A DNA stretch of 55,929 nucleotides from Bacteroidia bacterium (lineage in GTDB: Bacteria > Bacteroidota > Bacteroidia > J057): assembly GCA_030430575.1 (NCBI GenBank), contig JAUIKF010000054.1:1-55929 (forward strand), given 5' to 3'. Below the pieces are notes generated by a model. It saw only the letters and a program-made list of their open reading frames with translations. It searched no databases and had not been told where the DNA came from. A program made the translations under genes and the position numbers. Position 1 is the stretch's first letter. Each line of letters begins with the position of its first letter. Positions 10,160-18,241 of the stretch are shown here, piece by piece.

Positions 10160-10177
10160 GAATGACTTTTGTCATTC
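10160..10177. promoter_or_regulatory. Palindromic operator GAATGAC-TTTT-GTCATTC, shared with the cco operon
   Basis: A perfect 7+4+7 inverted repeat lies in the gap between ccoI and the usp genes. Its inner 14 bases (TGACTTTTGTCATT) recur exactly upstream of ccoS. The half-site/N4/half-site layout is that of FNR-family sites (TTGAT-N4-ATCAA), with a TGAC core instead. A CRP/FNR-type regulator encoded 3 kb away is a candidate binder; this link is inferred. Confidence 0.6.
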
Positions 10178-10183
10178 CGTCCA

Positions 10184-10197
10184 TTGATTCGGATCAT
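10184..10197. promoter_or_regulatory. FNR-like box TTGAT-N4-ATCAT
   Basis: The sequence matches the FNR consensus TTGAT-N4-ATCAA at nine of ten defined positions. A weak -7-like element (CGTATTTG, 10219-10226) on the plus strand would place the box centre near -41 relative to a start about five bases further on, the classical class II activator position for the usp genes. Sequence match seen; function inferred. Confidence 0.5.
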
Positions 10198-10258
10198 ATG
10201 GGCTGGCTGATACAGAAGCGTATTTGCATATACATCCAAGCAATCAACTAATTAATTC

Positions 10259-11152
10259 ATGACTAATTTCTCATCTCCCTTTTCCAAATCTACTGCCATG
10301 AAAAATCGACTGGAAGACATTCGGACTATCTTGTTTCCCACAGACTTCTCTGAAGCGGCGCACAATGCCTTCACTTATGCCCTGCATCTGGCTGAGGCGC
10401 TTGAGGCCCGCATTATTTTGCTTCATGTGTATAATATGACGCCAGTAGATAAGCGCTTTGTACCAGAAGCCTTTGTTCAGGCACTGGAAGCGGAGAAGGT
10501 AGAGAAGGCCCTTACTTATGTTCGAAAATATCATACAGAAGCCCAGGTAGAGGTAGGTACAGGGGTAAAAGTACAGGACATGATTTTGTCTGGCTACGCC
10601 GACCGGGAGATCATTCGATTGAGTCATGAAGATGAATACGATATGATCGTGATGGGCACCATGGGCGCTGCTAGTCAGGCAGAGAAGGCATTTGGAAGCG
10701 TAGCGGCCAAAGTACTCACCCATGCCGCCTGTCCCGTATTGTTGATCCCAGAGGAGGTGCGCTATGCGCCCATCCAACAGGTTGCCTATGCCATGGCAGG
10801 GGACGTAAACGATCCTGCCATGATCCAGCAATTGATTGACTTTTGCGAAACCCTTGATGCCAAGCTCTCTTGTGTACACATTCGCGACCTGGAAGGTACC
10901 TGGGACCAGTTAGATGAAAGTCAATTTGAAAAATTAGAGTCCTTAGAAGAATTGGGCAAACTCAGCATCTATATTGCCAAAGACAAGAGCCCTATGCAAG
11001 GCTTGGACCACTATATCACCCAGCGACATGTAGACTTATTGGCGATGCTGACACACAAGCGCCTTGTCATCGAAGCCATTAATAATAAGAGCCTTACGAG
11101 AGAGATGGCAATGTTTGCGGATACGCCATTGCTTGTCCTTCACGACCAATAA
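10259..11152 (+). CDS. Tandem universal stress protein (UspA family), first copy
   Basis: A 297-residue cytoplasmic protein with two UspA domains. The first starts at ILFPTDFSEAAHN and ends with the ATP-binding pattern G-x2-G-x9-G-S (GTMGAASQAEKAFGS) and CPVLLIPEE. The second domain is degenerate and ends MFADTPLLVLHDQ. The start could instead be the Met 13 codons later (10298), which would match the usual short N-terminus. The next usp gene begins 18 bases downstream, so they are probably co-transcribed, followed by the sensor kinase and regulator. An FNR-like box lies about 70 bases upstream. Such proteins often accompany low-oxygen regulons in other bacteria; here that is inferred from context. 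Confidence 0.9.
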   Translation: MTNFSSPFSKSTAMKNRLEDIRTILFPTDFSEAAHNAFTYALHLAEALEARIILLHVYNMTPVDKRFVPEAFVQALEAEKVEKALTYVRKYHTEAQVEVGTGVKVQDMILSGYADREIIRLSHEDEYDMIVMGTMGAASQAEKAFGSVAAKVLTHAACPVLLIPEEVRYAPIQQVAYAMAGDVNDPAMIQQLIDFCETLDAKLSCVHIRDLEGTWDQLDESQFEKLESLEELGKLSIYIAKDKSPMQGLDHYITQRHVDLLAMLTHKRLVIEAINNKSLTREMAMFADTPLLVLHDQ

Positions 11153-11170
11153 ATAAGAAATTATTGATTC

Positions 11171-12007
11171 ATGAATACGCTACTGGTACCCATAGATTTT
11201 TCGGATGCATCCAAGAATGCTTTTCACTATGCTGCGCATATCGCGAGTATGTTTCATGCGCGGCTTACGCTCTTTCATGCCAATGCTGTCCCAGTGGCAG
11301 AATCACCTTGGGGACCCGGTGTGTATGAGGACTTAATTGCACAAGAAGAACAACGCGCCAAAGCACATTTTGAAGCCTTGGAGCAGGAGTTAGCGCCAAA
11401 TCTACTCGAAACCATAGAGCTAGAGTTCAAGGTGACATTAGGCAATGTTTCAGATGAGATTCTCGCGATTGCAGAAGAGATCCAGCCTAGCTTGATCGTC
11501 ATGGGCATGAAGGCCAGCCGTGACCTGGGGACCGCTATCCTTGGCAGCAATTGTGAACATATGATCCGTCGGGCAGATCACCCATTGCTGATCATCCCAG
11601 AACACGCACGGTATCACGGCATTCGCAATATCGCCTATGCGACCAATTTCGACGAAGAAGATCGACGTGCGATCGACCAACTCTTGGACTTTGCCTTCCT
11701 TTATGACGCAGTTATCCACTGCCTGCATGTCCGTCAGGGCGACGAGACGATGGAGCAACTGGCACGCCGCCAAGCGCTGAAAGCGCATTATAAGGAAGAC
11801 ATTCTTTTACACCACCTTGATTTCGATGAAGTAGAAGACGGACATATCATTGAAGGGCTGAATCACTATGTGAGGGATCATAATATCGACATGCTCACAA
11901 TGCTTACCCACAAACGGGGGTTTTGGGCCAACCTATTCACCCAAAGCGTCAGCAAAAAGATGTCTTTGAGTACGCGTGCGCCCTTATTGGTTTTTCATTT
12001 TGATTAA
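11171..12007 (+). CDS. Tandem universal stress protein (UspA family), second copy
   Basis: A 278-residue two-domain UspA protein beginning MNTLLVPIDFSDASKNAF. The first domain ends with GMKASRDLGTAILGSN, where the second Gly of the ATP pattern is replaced by Ala/Ser, so nucleotide binding may be weaker than in the first copy. The C-terminal domain ends STRAPLLVFHFD. It is a diverged paralogue of the preceding gene and lies in the same probable operon (18-base gap before, 87 bases to the kinase). Confidence 0.9.
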   Translation: MNTLLVPIDFSDASKNAFHYAAHIASMFHARLTLFHANAVPVAESPWGPGVYEDLIAQEEQRAKAHFEALEQELAPNLLETIELEFKVTLGNVSDEILAIAEEIQPSLIVMGMKASRDLGTAILGSNCEHMIRRADHPLLIIPEHARYHGIRNIAYATNFDEEDRRAIDQLLDFAFLYDAVIHCLHVRQGDETMEQLARRQALKAHYKEDILLHHLDFDEVEDGHIIEGLNHYVRDHNIDMLTMLTHKRGFWANLFTQSVSKKMSLSTRAPLLVFHFD

Positions 12008-12094
12008 GGGAAAAGCTTGATGGACTGCCGTTACATTTGTTTCTTGCCTTTTGCTCCGCAGTATTGACCCTTTTTACCCCAATCACGAATTCTT

Positions 12095-13375
12095 TTGAAA
12101 AAGCCAGCTATCGCACATAGTCACCAAGATATCCGCTCTCGCCTACAAGCTGTCATCGATACTGCCATCGATGGCATTTTTACGATAGACCATCGCGGGA
12201 TCATTGAGACGGTCAATCCCGCTGGTTCCGAGATTTTTGGGTATGCACCGGAGGAGCTAATCGGGCAAAATATCTCCATGCTCATGCCTCAACCCCACCG
12301 AGCCAAACATGACGGGTATCTTGCCTCATACCTCAAAACGGGACAAGCCAAGATCATTGGCATTGGGCGAGAGGTCAAAGGGCAAAAAAAATCAGGCGAG
12401 CTATTCCCTTGTCGCCTAGCGGTGAGTGAAGTGAAACTAGAGGACGGAAACAGGGTTTTTACAGGCATTATTCATGACTTAAGCAAGCAAAAAGAAGCAG
12501 AAGAACAATTGAGAATTTATTCAGAAAAATTGGCACAACTGGTACAAGAACGGACCTCAGAGCTCACGCACACAGTGGAACAGCTTGAACAGCAGGTGGA
12601 CGAAAACCACCGCGTAGCAGAAGCTTTGCGCAAAAGTCAGCAAGAGGTCCAAGAAGCCCTGGACAAAGAAAAGCAGCTCAACGAGCTGAAGTCTCGCTTT
12701 GTATCCATGGCATCACATGAGTTCCGCACCCCCTTGTCGACCATCATGTCTTCTGTGACGCTGATCGGGCGCTATGAGGACGCGATTTATACCGAAAAAC
12801 GCAAAAAGCATATCGACCGGATCAAAGCATCTGTTCGTAACCTAACGGCTATTTTGAATGACTTCCTTTCCCTTGGAAAGTTAGAAGAAGGCCGTATTCA
12901 CAATGAACCCCAGGCATTTCGGATCAAAGATTTTGTGGAAGAAGTAGCGGAGGAAATGCAGTCTGTAGCACGCAAGGGGCAGAAGATTGTCTATTTGCAC
13001 AAGATTTTTCGAGAAGAAGTGTATTTAGACAAAAAATTGCTCAAAACCATTCTCCAAAATCTGCTCTCTAATGCCATCAAATATTCCCCTGAACAATCAC
13101 ATATCACAATCAGTACCCTATGTGATCCTGAATCCTGCATCCTGGAAGTCACAGACGAAGGGATGGGCATCCCTGAAGAAGAGCAAAAACACCTCTTCGA
13201 GCGCTTCTTCCGCGCCTATAACGCGACCAATATCCAAGGCACGGGCCTTGGATTGAATATTGTCAGAGAATATGTAGAATTGATGAATGGCGAAATTACC
13301 TTTACTAGCCGACTCAATGAAGGGACGACTTTTAGGGTAAAAATTCCCGTCAGTGAATCAAAAATTATTAATTAA
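12095..13375 (+). CDS. FixL-like PAS histidine kinase, candidate heme oxygen sensor
   Basis: A 426-residue soluble kinase with no membrane segment. The PAS domain (about residues 15-130) closely follows FixL: GQNISMLMPQPHRAKHDGY holds His72 at the FixL heme-ligand position, and IIGIGREV holds Arg92 exactly 20 residues later, the spacing of His200 and Arg220 in Bradyrhizobium FixL. FixL Arg206 is replaced by Ser78. A coiled coil (133-198) leads to the dimerisation box SMASHEFRTPL (His208), the N box LLSNAIKYSPE (323-333), DEGMGIP (354-360) and GTGLGLNIV (382-390). The start is TTG: the next in-frame Met would remove most of the PAS domain. The receiver-CRP gene follows 71 bases downstream. Family call firm; heme binding is probable but unproven, since some PAS domains with this His lack heme. 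Confidence 0.9.
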   Translation: MKKPAIAHSHQDIRSRLQAVIDTAIDGIFTIDHRGIIETVNPAGSEIFGYAPEELIGQNISMLMPQPHRAKHDGYLASYLKTGQAKIIGIGREVKGQKKSGELFPCRLAVSEVKLEDGNRVFTGIIHDLSKQKEAEEQLRIYSEKLAQLVQERTSELTHTVEQLEQQVDENHRVAEALRKSQQEVQEALDKEKQLNELKSRFVSMASHEFRTPLSTIMSSVTLIGRYEDAIYTEKRKKHIDRIKASVRNLTAILNDFLSLGKLEEGRIHNEPQAFRIKDFVEEVAEEMQSVARKGQKIVYLHKIFREEVYLDKKLLKTILQNLLSNAIKYSPEQSHITISTLCDPESCILEVTDEGMGIPEEEQKHLFERFFRAYNATNIQGTGLGLNIVREYVELMNGEITFTSRLNEGTTFRVKIPVSESKIIN

Positions 13376-13446
13376 TGATTACTAATTGATTGATTGTCAA
13401 TACCTCAGTCAATAATCTATAATTAATCAATCAATAATTTTCCCCC

Positions 13447-14505
13447 ATGAAAACCATACTCCTCATAGAAGACAACCTTGAAATGCGGGAAAACACCGCA
13501 GAGATTCTCGAACTTTCAGACTACAATGTACTCACGGCCGAGAATGGTAAGGTAGGTGTCCGCCTCGCCAAGTCTGAGCAGGTGGACTTGGTTATTTGTG
13601 ACATCATGATGCCTGAGTTGGATGGTTATGGCGTCCTACGGGTCCTCAGCCAGCAGCCGGATACGGCGGCCATTCCCTTTATCTTCCTCACCGCCAAGGC
13701 GGAGATGTCAGACCTGCGCAGGGGCATGCGCCTGGGGGCAGATGATTACCTCACCAAACCCTTTGACGATGTAGAGCTCATCGATGCGGTAGAGCTACGA
13801 CTCAAAAAGAGCGCTATCATCCAACAGGATTTTCCTCGTAACCTCGAAGGCCTCAATTCCTTTATCAATGAAGCGCGTAGCCACGAGGCCCTTTCCAACC
13901 TCTCCAAAGACAGAGAGACGCGCATCTATCAACCCAAAGATGTCATTTACAGTGAGGATGCTTATCCTCATCACCTCTTCTTTGTCCTAAGTGGGAAAGT
14001 CAAGACCTATAAGACGCATGAGGACGCTAAGGACTATATCACCGAACTGTACAAAGGCGGCGACTTTCTCGGCCACTCGGCCTTGCTGGCGGGCACTGCC
14101 TACCAAGAGTCGGCTATGGCCTTGGAAAAGACAGAAATCTGCATCATCCCCAAAGATGATTTCTTCACCCTCGTCTACGACAATCGCGACGTCGCCAATA
14201 AATTCATCCAACTCCTCGCCAATAGCTTGCGCGAGAAGGAGGAGCGCCTCCTCCACCTCGCCTATGACTCCGTGCGCAAGCGCGTCGCCGACGCCCTCAT
14301 CACCCTCGCCAATACGTACCCCGCCGAGAATGGCACCAATTTCTCCATGGACATCTCTCGCGAGAACCTCGCCAATATGGTCGGCACCTCCAAGGAGTGC
14401 GTGATCCGCGTCCTCTCTGACTTCAAGGACGAAGGCCTTGTGGTGACCAAACAGAGTAATATTACCCTGATGAACCAGGAAGGCCTGGGAAGGATACGGT
14501 GGTAG
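13447..14505 (+). CDS. Response regulator fused to CRP/FNR-type DNA-binding module
   Basis: A 352-residue fusion. The receiver domain (1-120) has acidic pocket Glu8/Asp9, phosphoacceptor Asp52 in DLVICDIMMP, Thr82 and Lys104 in LTKPF. A cyclic-nucleotide-binding-like barrel covers about 155-270 and a CRP-type winged helix about 285-345, with recognition segment TSKECVIRVLSDF. Its E-x3-R pair lines up with the FNR residues that read the TGA core of TTGAT. No N-terminal FNR cysteine cluster is present, so this protein should not sense oxygen by itself; input probably comes by phosphotransfer from the upstream kinase. It combines what rhizobia split into FixJ and FixK. The 3' half is visibly richer in G/C-ending codons than its start. 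Targets are inferred to include ccoI and the cco operon. Confidence 0.92.
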   Translation: MKTILLIEDNLEMRENTAEILELSDYNVLTAENGKVGVRLAKSEQVDLVICDIMMPELDGYGVLRVLSQQPDTAAIPFIFLTAKAEMSDLRRGMRLGADDYLTKPFDDVELIDAVELRLKKSAIIQQDFPRNLEGLNSFINEARSHEALSNLSKDRETRIYQPKDVIYSEDAYPHHLFFVLSGKVKTYKTHEDAKDYITELYKGGDFLGHSALLAGTAYQESAMALEKTEICIIPKDDFFTLVYDNRDVANKFIQLLANSLREKEERLLHLAYDSVRKRVADALITLANTYPAENGTNFSMDISRENLANMVGTSKECVIRVLSDFKDEGLVVTKQSNITLMNQEGLGRIRW

Positions 14506-14520
14506 GGAAGAGAGTTTTAG

Positions 14521-14589
14521 GTTCTATGTTCTGGGTTTTATGTTCTAGGCAAAAAAACAACTTAGCGCATAAAACTTAGAACATAGAAC
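14521..14589. repeat. Inverted repeat of the TTCTATGTTCT family
   Basis: Arms of 22 bases (14521-14542 and 14568-14589) match except for GG facing TT. This family of TAGGTTCTATGTTCT-like repeats recurs near 24267-24336 and 37150-37232. It follows the regulator gene and may act as a transcript end. The rest of the gap to 14783 holds a TTTTGAATGATTGAATG-type repeat (14631-14665) and no gene. Confidence 0.6.
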
Positions 14590-14783
14590 ACTCTTCATAT
14601 CCGCCGAATTCGCGTTCCTCTTGGGAAATAATTTTGAATGATTGAATGGTGAATTTTGAATAAAAAAACATTCATACCTGCGCAAATCCGCGTTCCTATT
14701 AACATGTAGGTATATGATTGAGCGGCAAATATGCTTATGTTTATTGGGAGAAAATCTTATAACAGGTTGATAACCCAATATTC

Positions 14784-15206
14784 ATGAAGTCCCCGACCCT
14801 AATTTTCTTCCTCACGCTCATTTTTTCCCCCCTCCTAGGCCTTAGCCAGGCCGACTCCACCTCCCAATCCATCCAGTTTCGCGACACGATGCACCACATC
14901 GCGACGGACTCACTTTTGCACAGATTTGGCGACATCCCGCCTACACGCTACAAAACCGTAAAGCCATTCTGCTATGTTGGGACGGATTCGGTGTTTATCA
15001 AAAAAGGATGGACGGGCGATCCGCATTACGTATGTCGGTACCCACAGGGCCATTTAATCCCCGGAAAGGTGTATTATTTGACTTTTTGCTTCACGCATAG
15101 AGGCAAACGAGGAAGGTTTGACAAACCCATGGGCATCGTGTTGTCAGATGGCAGCAGGGTGCTTTTTAGGTTTCGGGGAAATGTGATTTCGGAAGAGGAA
15201 GAGTGA
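14784..15206 (+). CDS. Hypothetical secreted protein
   Basis: A 140-residue product with a signal peptide (MKSPTLIFFLTLIFSPLLGL, cleaved near SQA) and a compact basic-aromatic mature part ending in an acidic ISEEEE tail. A GKVYYLTFCFTHRGKRG segment suggests a beta-rich fold. No domain is recognised. It stands alone between the regulator and a lipoprotein gene. Confidence 0.7.
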   Translation: MKSPTLIFFLTLIFSPLLGLSQADSTSQSIQFRDTMHHIATDSLLHRFGDIPPTRYKTVKPFCYVGTDSVFIKKGWTGDPHYVCRYPQGHLIPGKVYYLTFCFTHRGKRGRFDKPMGIVLSDGSRVLFRFRGNVISEEEE

Positions 15207-15303
15207 CTTTGGCAAATCGTCGGATTTGTCCATTATTTAGAATTTACCTTTTGTTATTATTACTTTTACGGTCATATAATTACTCATGCCTACCCCAAAT
15301 CTC

Positions 15304-16674
15304 ATGAAGAAAACCCAAGCCCTCAGCCTATTTGCCCTTCTTTTCCTTTTGTATAATTGCCAGCCCGCTTCTGATATTCAACATCCCACCAAAGTCGGTC
15401 AGCGATTTGTAACTGACTTTGGGGAAAAGGATACCCTTACAGTCAATGCATTCCTAGGGGCTAATGGGATGGAATACGCCACTTATGAGGAGGCACTTCT
15501 GACTAAAAAGGGGAATGAAAGTCAGCTAATACTCATCCAGAATAAGGAGCATAAGAGTGCCTCTAGATGGGAGGATGCGGTCCTCGTTTCAAGCGCTGAA
15601 AGCCCTTCGGAGGCAACTTCCCCTATTCATGATAATTATGAAGTCAATCAACTGGCGGCATTGAGAGTTTGGTACCTTTTGTCAAATCAACGGTACGATA
15701 GCCTTACCACTTACCTATCACCGCTGGTAAGTATCAATGACCTCATGCTAGCAGATGTCAAACCGTTGATAGAAGTGGAAGGACGGCTTTCCTGGAAACT
15801 GGTCCAAAAAAAGATGAGTGACCATAAGGTGCGATATAACCTGTTTGCTAAACAACCCCAGTATTACGGAGATCCAGAAAGATTTCCCTTTCTAGAAATA
15901 GAAATGATGGTAGACAACCAAGCATCGCCGAATCAGATAGCAGCCCTTTCAACCCACCTCAATGACGCGATCCAAGAAGATGTATTTCATGAGGAAGGCG
16001 TTACGCCAGAACTCCTTCCCCAATCCATTCTGTCTTCTTTTAACCCTAAAAGCCTGTCAAATACCCTCAAACGGCTGATCTCAGAAGCGAAAACGCAAGA
16101 TGACAAAGCCCTTGCAGAAAAGACGAGAAAAATTCATCTAGCCCTCATGGATGGTCATCCCATTCCTGAAGTCGATATGACCTCTTATCTGGAAAGTTAT
16201 GGCACCGATAGTGGATGGGTCTATGAAACCCTATTGTTGACGTATGCCTATAACCATGTGCATCAGGCCCCACGGACCGATGAGGACTTACCTTATTACC
16301 TCTCTTATGGACTGGTGGATATGATAGAAGCCTATCAAAAAGCCCATTCATCATCTACTTTCCAGCCTACTTTTTCAAACCTTCCCTTAGCCAGTGGGTC
16401 AGGTAGTCAATCACTTGCTGAAATGGAGCGAGAAAAAGCGACAGATCTTATTAGTCATGCCAAGACAGCAGAAGCTATTGATTTCCTATTGGGCACTAAA
16501 TTGCGCGAACACCAGGCACCTATGTTGCTTTTTTTACGGGATGCACACACATGGACAGAAAGCTTGATGGTCAAGGTAAAAAGTGGAGAAATCCAATATT
16601 CTTTGGTGAGTAAACTACATGACGGCATTACAACCACGCTCCTAAATATGATCTATCCTACCCCTAAAAATTAG
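15304..16674 (+). CDS. Hypothetical lipoprotein
   Basis: The product has 456 residues from the Met of MKKTQALSLFALLFLLYNC; the Cys of LLYNC is a lipobox cysteine, so the protein is probably lipid-anchored in the envelope. An in-frame ATG 18 bases upstream is less likely since it would precede the signal peptide with a polar leader. The mature part is mostly helical with no recognised domain. The stop codon lies inside a strong terminator hairpin. Confidence 0.75.
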   Translation: MKKTQALSLFALLFLLYNCQPASDIQHPTKVGQRFVTDFGEKDTLTVNAFLGANGMEYATYEEALLTKKGNESQLILIQNKEHKSASRWEDAVLVSSAESPSEATSPIHDNYEVNQLAALRVWYLLSNQRYDSLTTYLSPLVSINDLMLADVKPLIEVEGRLSWKLVQKKMSDHKVRYNLFAKQPQYYGDPERFPFLEIEMMVDNQASPNQIAALSTHLNDAIQEDVFHEEGVTPELLPQSILSSFNPKSLSNTLKRLISEAKTQDDKALAEKTRKIHLALMDGHPIPEVDMTSYLESYGTDSGWVYETLLLTYAYNHVHQAPRTDEDLPYYLSYGLVDMIEAYQKAHSSSTFQPTFSNLPLASGSGSQSLAEMEREKATDLISHAKTAEAIDFLLGTKLREHQAPMLLFLRDAHTWTESLMVKVKSGEIQYSLVSKLHDGITTTLLNMIYPTPKN

Positions 16675-16684
16675 GGGTATTTTT
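16659..16684 (+). terminator. Rho-independent terminator overlapping the lipoprotein stop
   Basis: A perfect nine-base stem TACCCCTAA/TTAGGGGTA with an AAA loop is followed by TTTTT. The stop codon of the lipoprotein (16672-16674) is inside the right arm. Confidence 0.85.
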
Positions 16685-16789
16685 CCGATAATAAGTAGCT
16701 CTCTTAAATGAAACAAGTTCAAGTTCAAGAAGATACTTTGAGTTTGAATTTTTGGCTCATCAAGGGTTTTAGTGGAGGAAAGAAGAAAA

Positions 16790-16856
16790 ACCACAGATTA
16801 CCCAGATTTCCACAGATTGTCTTCTTTAATCCGTGTAAATCTGTGAAATCCGTGGT
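16790..16856. repeat. ACCACAGATT / AATCTGTGAAATCCGTGG dispersed repeat
   Basis: Imperfect palindromic tract with several CACAGATT/AATCTGTG units. A related copy lies at 31409-31438. It makes a chance 60-codon reading frame that I do not accept as a gene. Confidence 0.6.
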
Positions 16857-16909
16857 GAATGATATGCGTAAAGTGAATTCCACTAAATGACTCGATTCAT
16901 CGAGTTTCC

Positions 16910-18241
16910 CTACTCCTCAAACACCACACGAATCACGTGGTTGTCATATTCTTTAAAGGAAGCGATCAACTTCAGGACATAGTCCTCCGCCAGCTTGCGA
17001 GTTTCTGTGAGGAGGCCCTGATCCAGGGCTTTTTCACGCACTTCCTGCTTTACGAGGACCAGCTCGTCACGGAGGTGTTTGAATACATCAAAATAGTTGT
17101 GGTTTTTGCTGATTTCAAACCGGGAAGAGAGGTCTATTTTCTTAGTCGTGTCGAGGTCTACGATCACTTGTCCTGCACTTGGATGAGGCAGGTAGATTTC
17201 AAGGGTATCTTGCGGCTTGATCTGCTCTAGGCTATCAATCAACCTGACCAAGTGAGCTTTAATAACGGTATCAGTTGGAATGGGGTGATTGATGAACGCC
17301 TCAATGGGGCGAGCCACTTGCAGCTTGCTGCTGTCTTGGGCCTCTTGAGAGGCATTTTCAGATATTGACCGCATAGTGATAATGGTACTATCCTGAACAC
17401 TTGGCGGCGGTGGAGTAGCTGCCACTGCAATAGAGTCAGCAGCTTTCTTGAGCGAATCAGGGATGGGCTGCCCTTGAATCTCCGACAGGCTATCTTTCAA
17501 CAGCGTCAGGTAGTCATCCAGTCCCGAAATATCAAAAGGATATTCTTTGAAACTGATTTCCCCCATATTGATAAATCCATTGATGCTCGTAGGCGCCACA
17601 ATCACCAATTCTGCATTGTTCAACAGGGTTTGATCTTTCTCGTCTCTACGATCCTTCGCCAATTTATAGTCACGGAGGACACGCTTTAGCGACCGTTGGC
17701 TATTCTTCAACTTCCTTTCCAAAGGCTTGGTAGCGCGACTATTCTTTTTCTCAAATGCCTTTAGGTTGTCCACCTTTTGCTTAGCAGCTATCCAGGCCAG
17801 ATTCTCGGGAGAGGTACGCCAATTTTTTTTCTTTATCCCAAATAGACGAATCCATTTATCCTGAAACGCCTTCCGCGCTGAGTCACGCGTGACCTGCGCT
17901 TGCGCCAAGGCATTTTCCACCCATGTCAAGGCCTGCTGATTTGCCACCAAGCGATTTGAATCTGCGATGACAGAATCTCGCAGCGCTATGGAGAGGGTCC
18001 CCAAGGTATCTACCTCTCCGTTGATCTTTTTGATCTTATTGGGCACCCCGATGACAATCATCTCTTCATAGTTGTATGTCACCAAATGAAGCTCGTGCAT
18101 GTATTTGATCTTTTCCAGTCCTGCAAAAGGCTTCAGTGGCGCCCGTTTGGGGGTTTGGATACCGATCACGATCCCTGCAATGATACCACCTATCAGCAGG
18201 ATGAATGCGATCAGCCGAAATATATAACTATCTTTCGCCAT
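16910..18241 (-). CDS. DUF4230-like membrane-anchored protein with charged insert
   Basis: The 443-residue protein has one N-terminal membrane helix (about 9-29) and a large domain facing away from the cytoplasm. The first part (ELHLVTYNYEEMIVIG) and the later INGFINMGEISFKEY segment match the two halves of DUF4230-type proteins. Between them is a long charged, probably coiled-coil insert (about 90-210), and a second low-complexity insert with Pro/Ser lies around 265-310. The C-terminal half ends with an amphipathic helical region. Its ATG overlaps the stop of the preceding paralogue by one base (TAATG), so the two are translated together and probably form a complex. Function unknown. Confidence 0.75.
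   Translation of the reverse strand: MAKDSYIFRLIAFILLIGGIIAGIVIGIQTPKRAPLKPFAGLEKIKYMHELHLVTYNYEEMIVIGVPNKIKKINGEVDTLGTLSIALRDSVIADSNRLVANQQALTWVENALAQAQVTRDSARKAFQDKWIRLFGIKKKNWRTSPENLAWIAAKQKVDNLKAFEKKNSRATKPLERKLKNSQRSLKRVLRDYKLAKDRRDEKDQTLLNNAELVIVAPTSINGFINMGEISFKEYPFDISGLDDYLTLLKDSLSEIQGQPIPDSLKKAADSIAVAATPPPPSVQDSTIITMRSISENASQEAQDSSKLQVARPIEAFINHPIPTDTVIKAHLVRLIDSLEQIKPQDTLEIYLPHPSAGQVIVDLDTTKKIDLSSRFEISKNHNYFDVFKHLRDELVLVKQEVREKALDQGLLTETRKLAEDYVLKLIASFKEYDNHVIRVVFEE

Noticed and set aside
10271-10879. 202-codon antisense frame over the first usp gene
   Set aside because: The usp frame has clear family motifs on the plus strand; the antisense product shows none.
13991-14404. 137-codon frame inside the receiver-CRP gene
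   Set aside because: Arg/Pro/Ser-rich shadow frame caused by high GC in the real gene.
16708-16890. 60-codon plus-strand frame
   Set aside because: It is made largely of the ACCACAGATT/AATCTGTG repeat and lies after a strong terminator; no protein-like pattern.
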